64,000 nucleotides of DNA from Lachnospiraceae bacterium (lineage in GTDB: Bacteria > Bacillota > Clostridia > Lachnospirales > Lachnospiraceae). A model generated the notes under the pieces. That model did no database searches. It was not told where the DNA came from and saw only the letters and a program-made list of their open reading frames with translations. The stretch spans positions 92,748 to 156,747 of the forward strand of contig SVFO01000005.1 of assembly GCA_015056795.1 (NCBI GenBank), written 5' to 3'. Every line of letters starts with the position of its first letter. Positions within the stretch are counted from its first letter, which is position 1. The translations under genes and the position numbers were made by a program. Shown one piece after another: positions 61,074-64,000 of this stretch.

Positions 61074-62159
61074 ATGAAAATAAGAGAATTATATCCTGAC
61101 ATTATAACGGAAAATATGGAATATGAGTATAAAGCCATGTTGAATCCGAAAAATCCAATAAAATGGGCCAAGACGATTGTTGGATATGCCAATGATCATG
61201 GAGGAATCTTGTTTGTAGGCGTGTCGAATGACGGAGAAGCTTTTGGACTTGAGTTGGATGAGATTGACAATACAAAAAATCTAATAGCACGCATAAACGA
61301 CAGGCACATTTTCCCACACGCAAAGATTCGTTACATGATGAGGAGCGTTGACGCGAATGCGGAGCATTTTGTTTTGGCAGTATATGTTCTAAAGTCAGAA
61401 TCCGTTGTGAGATATCGAGAAGGTGATTTTAACGAAAAGGTTTTTGTTAAAGGTGATGGAAATGCTACGCCCGCAACACCAGAACAGATCATTTCATTGT
61501 CTAAGAGGAAGTATGGTGTGGATAACGAGACAAGTGATATTTACTATAATGAGAACGAATGGACGGAATATGTTAATTTGTGCAAAGAATTTAGAGAAGA
61601 TTTATCGGCACCGACAATCAAAGAATTACAAAATGAGGAGATTGTTTCCAAAGAGGGATTTGCGAAATCTGGTTTTTTAATGTTCCGTGACGGGTATGAC
61701 GGTGAAGATACAATGATCTGCTGTCGCCTTTGGCAGGGAAATAAGAAGACGGGATCGGTACTTGATAATGGCAGATATAAAGGGTCTTTGGCAGACGTGT
61801 TTCATAAAACGATCGCTTTTATAGAGAGAAATACAAAAACTGGGTGGCGAAAGACGGAAAATGGTGGACGCGAAGTGATTAGGGCATATCCCAAAGAGGC
61901 AATCAGAGAGGCATTGGTTAATGCAATAGCGCATAGGGATTATTCTATTGCGGGAACGCAGATAGACATTGATATTTACTGCGACAGAATCGATTTTGTT
62001 TCACCTGGATCATGGTTATTACCCAAAAACTATGAAGAATACCCGATTGGTTCAATTCCGTCGATACGAAGAAATACAATAATTGCTGCATGCTTGGATG
62101 TGGCAAATCTTATGGAACGTGGAGGAACGGGTTTCCAAACAATGATAGAAAGTTATGAA
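61074..62159 (+). pseudogene. AlbA_2-type ATP-binding protein gene, 5' part, interrupted by an IS
   Basis: From ATG 61074 (GGAGG upstream) 362 residues: an N-terminal AlbA_2/Schlafen-like domain (YEYKAMLNPKNPIKWAKTIV, ANDHGGILFVGVSNDG), and a central HATPase-like part with AIREALVNAIAHRDYS and MERGGTGFQTMIESYE. The last six codons are repeated at 63920-63937, where the frame resumes as GCEERLQPGVLIYPGFLDLR to the window edge. The insertion places a stop directly after the break. Members of this family occur in mobile DNA and are often linked to transcription control or defence. Confidence 0.85.
62148..62159 (+). repeat. Target-site duplication, left copy
   Basis: GAAAGTTATGAA next to the IS left end; identical copy at 63926-63937. 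Confidence 0.85.
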
Positions 62160-63925
62160 TAGGTAATTGCGAAACTCGCTAAGCTCGTTCGCAATTCTGA
62201 ATCCAAACAAGGATGAATTCGTGCAGAGCACGAATTCTATAATAAGATTCCGTCAACCGGTCATTTTAGGCGCACTTTAATAAGCTCAGCGATTTATGAA
62301 GTTGGTAAGTCCTATGCGATGAGAGGTTTTAAACTTCGAATGTATTCATGGTGGTGAATCTTATCGGCAAGCACAACAGTGATGAGTTGTGTTATCCCGG
62401 CGAGGATCAGGTCAGCATGCAAAGTTTTTTTATTTTGAGTACGACGCCCTGCCAGACAGAGGTTATCCTTGATGTGGTTGATATCTCTTTCGACAACTGT
62501 CCTGATCTTATAAGTGGTGTCCCATTCGTCGGTTCCACGGATTGTTCCGGGATAGGTACGGAGATCCTTTTCGGGGTAGATATAAACCATACGCCCACAC
62601 GCTGATGTGGTGCAGGGATTTTTGCAACAGCATTCCCGATGGCATTTCTGGGTCGTTTTATCATAGATCCACTGTATCTTAGGGCAGACGAATTTGTATC
62701 TGGTCACGCCACTGTGGAGCTTGGACGTCCCCTCATATTTCATAGCCAACGTTGGATCATGGGGACAACAGGGAACACCGTCTGCATTGATGGAGTAGTC
62801 GGGATCTTCCAGACCGGATCTGGCATTTAGGGGGATGTATGCTTTTGAAAAATGTTTCTGTTCACCAAATGTGTCACCGGTCAGAAGGCTTTTATATATC
62901 CCGGCGGAATCGAAAGCCGCATCGCCAAGGAAAATCTTGGGATTGATGAGCGGATGTTTTGCAAAGAAGTCCTTAAGCGTCGGGATCAAAAGCCTTGCAT
63001 CATGGACACATTTATCTTCGTCCGGGGAATCAGACTTTTTGCCAACGACGATATCAGGATGAGCCGACATAAAATCCTTGTTGTAAAAAGCGATATGCCG
63101 GACAATGCCCAGACCATTGGTGATAATGCCGAATTTAAAGACATAGCAGAAATGCCCATTGATGTACAGCTGTTTGATCTCCGGATTGGCGGAAGCATGG
63201 GATGGCATGGTGCCATAGGCTGCCTTATAGGGATCATAGGATTTATCAAATCCCATAGCCTTAGCATAAGCCTTTATCTGCCGGATGATCCGGTTGGCGT
63301 ATTTCGGATTGTTTTCCGTAACGAAAGCTTCAATACCGGAGGAATCAAAGATGGTCATATCAGCTTTGGCAGAATCAATAGCCTGGCAGATAGGTTCAGT
63401 AACATCAACGAGGTTGTCAAACACGAGCTGCAGGTCATCTAAAAAGTCCTGTTTAAAGCGGGTGATTTTAGAAGCATCAGGAACTTTGGTGAAGCCGCAG
63501 AAGTCACGGAGCGGCTTGGAGTAAGCTAAAAAAGTTAAGAGAAGCTGGTCTGTAGGGATAGAAAAGATGCGCTGAATAATTAAAGCCCACAGGAGAGCTT
63601 GCAGAGGGTATTTACGGGTTCGCCCCGTTGATGCATAGAAATGATTCCAGAAAGAAACAGGGATCAATTCATCTAAATCGATATGTTGTTCTAATAGAGA
63701 AAGAAACCGGGGCTTGTCATCATCAAAAATATTTTGGCAATCCTGAAAAATATCAGACACAGAAAGCTGTTTATATGGTATCATAGGTATCAGAATAACT
63801 CCTTTCTGGGGTGTGGTTAATGGTTTTTGGCAACTCTATTATACCATATCCGGTGAGGAGTTATTTGATTTTTTGCAACAAAAAATGCCGTAATTATGCG
63901 GCTTGTGGCGTTTCGCAAACGCCTA
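62160..63925. mobile_element. Insertion sequence with DDE transposase (1,766 bp)
   Basis: Ends TAGGTAATTGCGAAAC on the left and, reverse-complemented, TAGGCGTTTGCGAAAC on the right, imperfect terminal inverted repeats of about 25 bp. It is flanked by a 12-bp direct repeat and contains one transposase gene. It splits an AlbA_2-type gene. Confidence 0.85.
62312..63784 (-). CDS. DDE transposase (IS1182-like)
   Basis: 490 residues, apparently intact. N-terminal IS5/IS1182-type domain (RKYPLQALLWALIIQRIFSI, VPDASKITRFKQDF), then the DDE core: Asp in TIFDSSGIEAF, Asp in IFLGDAAFDS, Glu in RTVVERDINHIKDNLCLAGR. A Cys-rich insert (HRECCCKNPCTTSACG) lies between the last two. Family placement with IS1182 is by overall look and the large size; the long target duplication is unusual for it. 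Confidence 0.85.
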   Translation of the reverse strand: MIPYKQLSVSDIFQDCQNIFDDDKPRFLSLLEQHIDLDELIPVSFWNHFYASTGRTRKYPLQALLWALIIQRIFSIPTDQLLLTFLAYSKPLRDFCGFTKVPDASKITRFKQDFLDDLQLVFDNLVDVTEPICQAIDSAKADMTIFDSSGIEAFVTENNPKYANRIIRQIKAYAKAMGFDKSYDPYKAAYGTMPSHASANPEIKQLYINGHFCYVFKFGIITNGLGIVRHIAFYNKDFMSAHPDIVVGKKSDSPDEDKCVHDARLLIPTLKDFFAKHPLINPKIFLGDAAFDSAGIYKSLLTGDTFGEQKHFSKAYIPLNARSGLEDPDYSINADGVPCCPHDPTLAMKYEGTSKLHSGVTRYKFVCPKIQWIYDKTTQKCHRECCCKNPCTTSACGRMVYIYPEKDLRTYPGTIRGTDEWDTTYKIRTVVERDINHIKDNLCLAGRRTQNKKTLHADLILAGITQLITVVLADKIHHHEYIRSLKPLIA

Positions 63926-63937
63926 GAAAGTTATGAA

Positions 63938-64000
63938 GGATGCGAGGAGCGACTTCAACCAGGAGTATTGATCTATCCGGGATTTTTGGATCTCCGTTTA
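63938..64000 (+). pseudogene. AlbA_2-type gene, 3' continuation after the IS (partial)
   Basis: In frame with the duplicated E-S-Y-E codons the sequence reads GCEERLQPGVLIYPGFLDLR and runs off the window. It is the natural continuation of the 61,074 gene. Confidence 0.8.

Noticed and set aside
62852..63442. 196-codon plus-strand open frame inside the IS
   Set aside because: Antisense shadow of the transposase gene.

Overview
The window looks like a chromosome segment of a low-to-mid GC, spore-forming clostridium, most likely a Lachnospiraceae member. The evidence is the gene order yabP-yabQ-divIC-spoIIE-tilS-hpt-ftsH behind an HU gene and an S4-domain gene, a CotS-like spore coat gene, a type-2 LeuA, and many TTGACA-17-TATAAT type promoters with GGAGG ribosome binding sites. 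The genus cannot be fixed from sequence reading alone.

Bases 1-26,900 are core chromosome with small accessory patches. They carry the 3' part of a LeuA gene fused to an AraC-type DNA-binding domain, a membrane-anchored foldase-like protein, a HAD phosphatase, the CCA-adding enzyme and a CotS-like protein. Next comes an AT-rich patch with two adjacent genes of uracil-DNA-glycosylase-like fold and an HTH regulator. A five-gene cluster follows (two unknown proteins, a ClpP, a CbbX/SpoVK-type AAA+ ATPase, one small unknown) behind a leader with three hairpins. Then come hup, rqcP, the sporulation/division/tRNA-modification cluster, a GH13 glycosidase, tRNA-Tyr and tRNA-Leu(UAA). Intergenic spaces hold three kinds of structured repeat: a 120-bp unit, a 53-bp tandem hairpin repeat, and palindromes bounded by AACTC-GGGG / CCCCGAGTT.

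Bases 26,900-60,782 are a tandem array of integrated elements in the 3' end of tRNA-Leu(UAA). The last 20 bases of the tRNA recur at 50,128, 56,850, 57,191 and 60,763. Unit 1 (about 23 kb) is an integrative mobilizable element: integrase, DnaD-like protein, MobA/MobL relaxase, a DUF3847-like protein, an XRE regulator and a sigma factor. Its cargo includes an MBL-fold/unknown/four-TM trio, an AbiE toxin-antitoxin pair behind two matching inverted repeats, an ECF sigma/anti-sigma pair, a decayed lipoprotein gene, a truncated CD-NTase gene, a leaderless NlpC/P60-like protein, a membrane protein with the same repeat module, and a leaderless trypsin-like protease. Unit 2 carries another integrase, a GIY-YIG protein, two small unknowns and a single-chain restriction-modification enzyme. 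Unit 3 is a 340-bp scar. Unit 4 keeps an integrase stub and a five-gene operon (WYL regulator, VOC, GyrI-like, GNAT/YoaP, TfoX-like).

Beyond the array (60,783-64,000) an AlbA_2-type ATP-binding protein gene is interrupted by a DDE-transposase insertion sequence with a 12-bp target duplication; the rest of the gene resumes at the window edge. Taken together, the right half is a defence-rich integration hot spot, and the best candidates for undescribed systems are the MBL/unknown/4TM trio, the ClpP-AAA+ cluster with its structured leader, the UDG-like pair, and the protease/NPP-module group.
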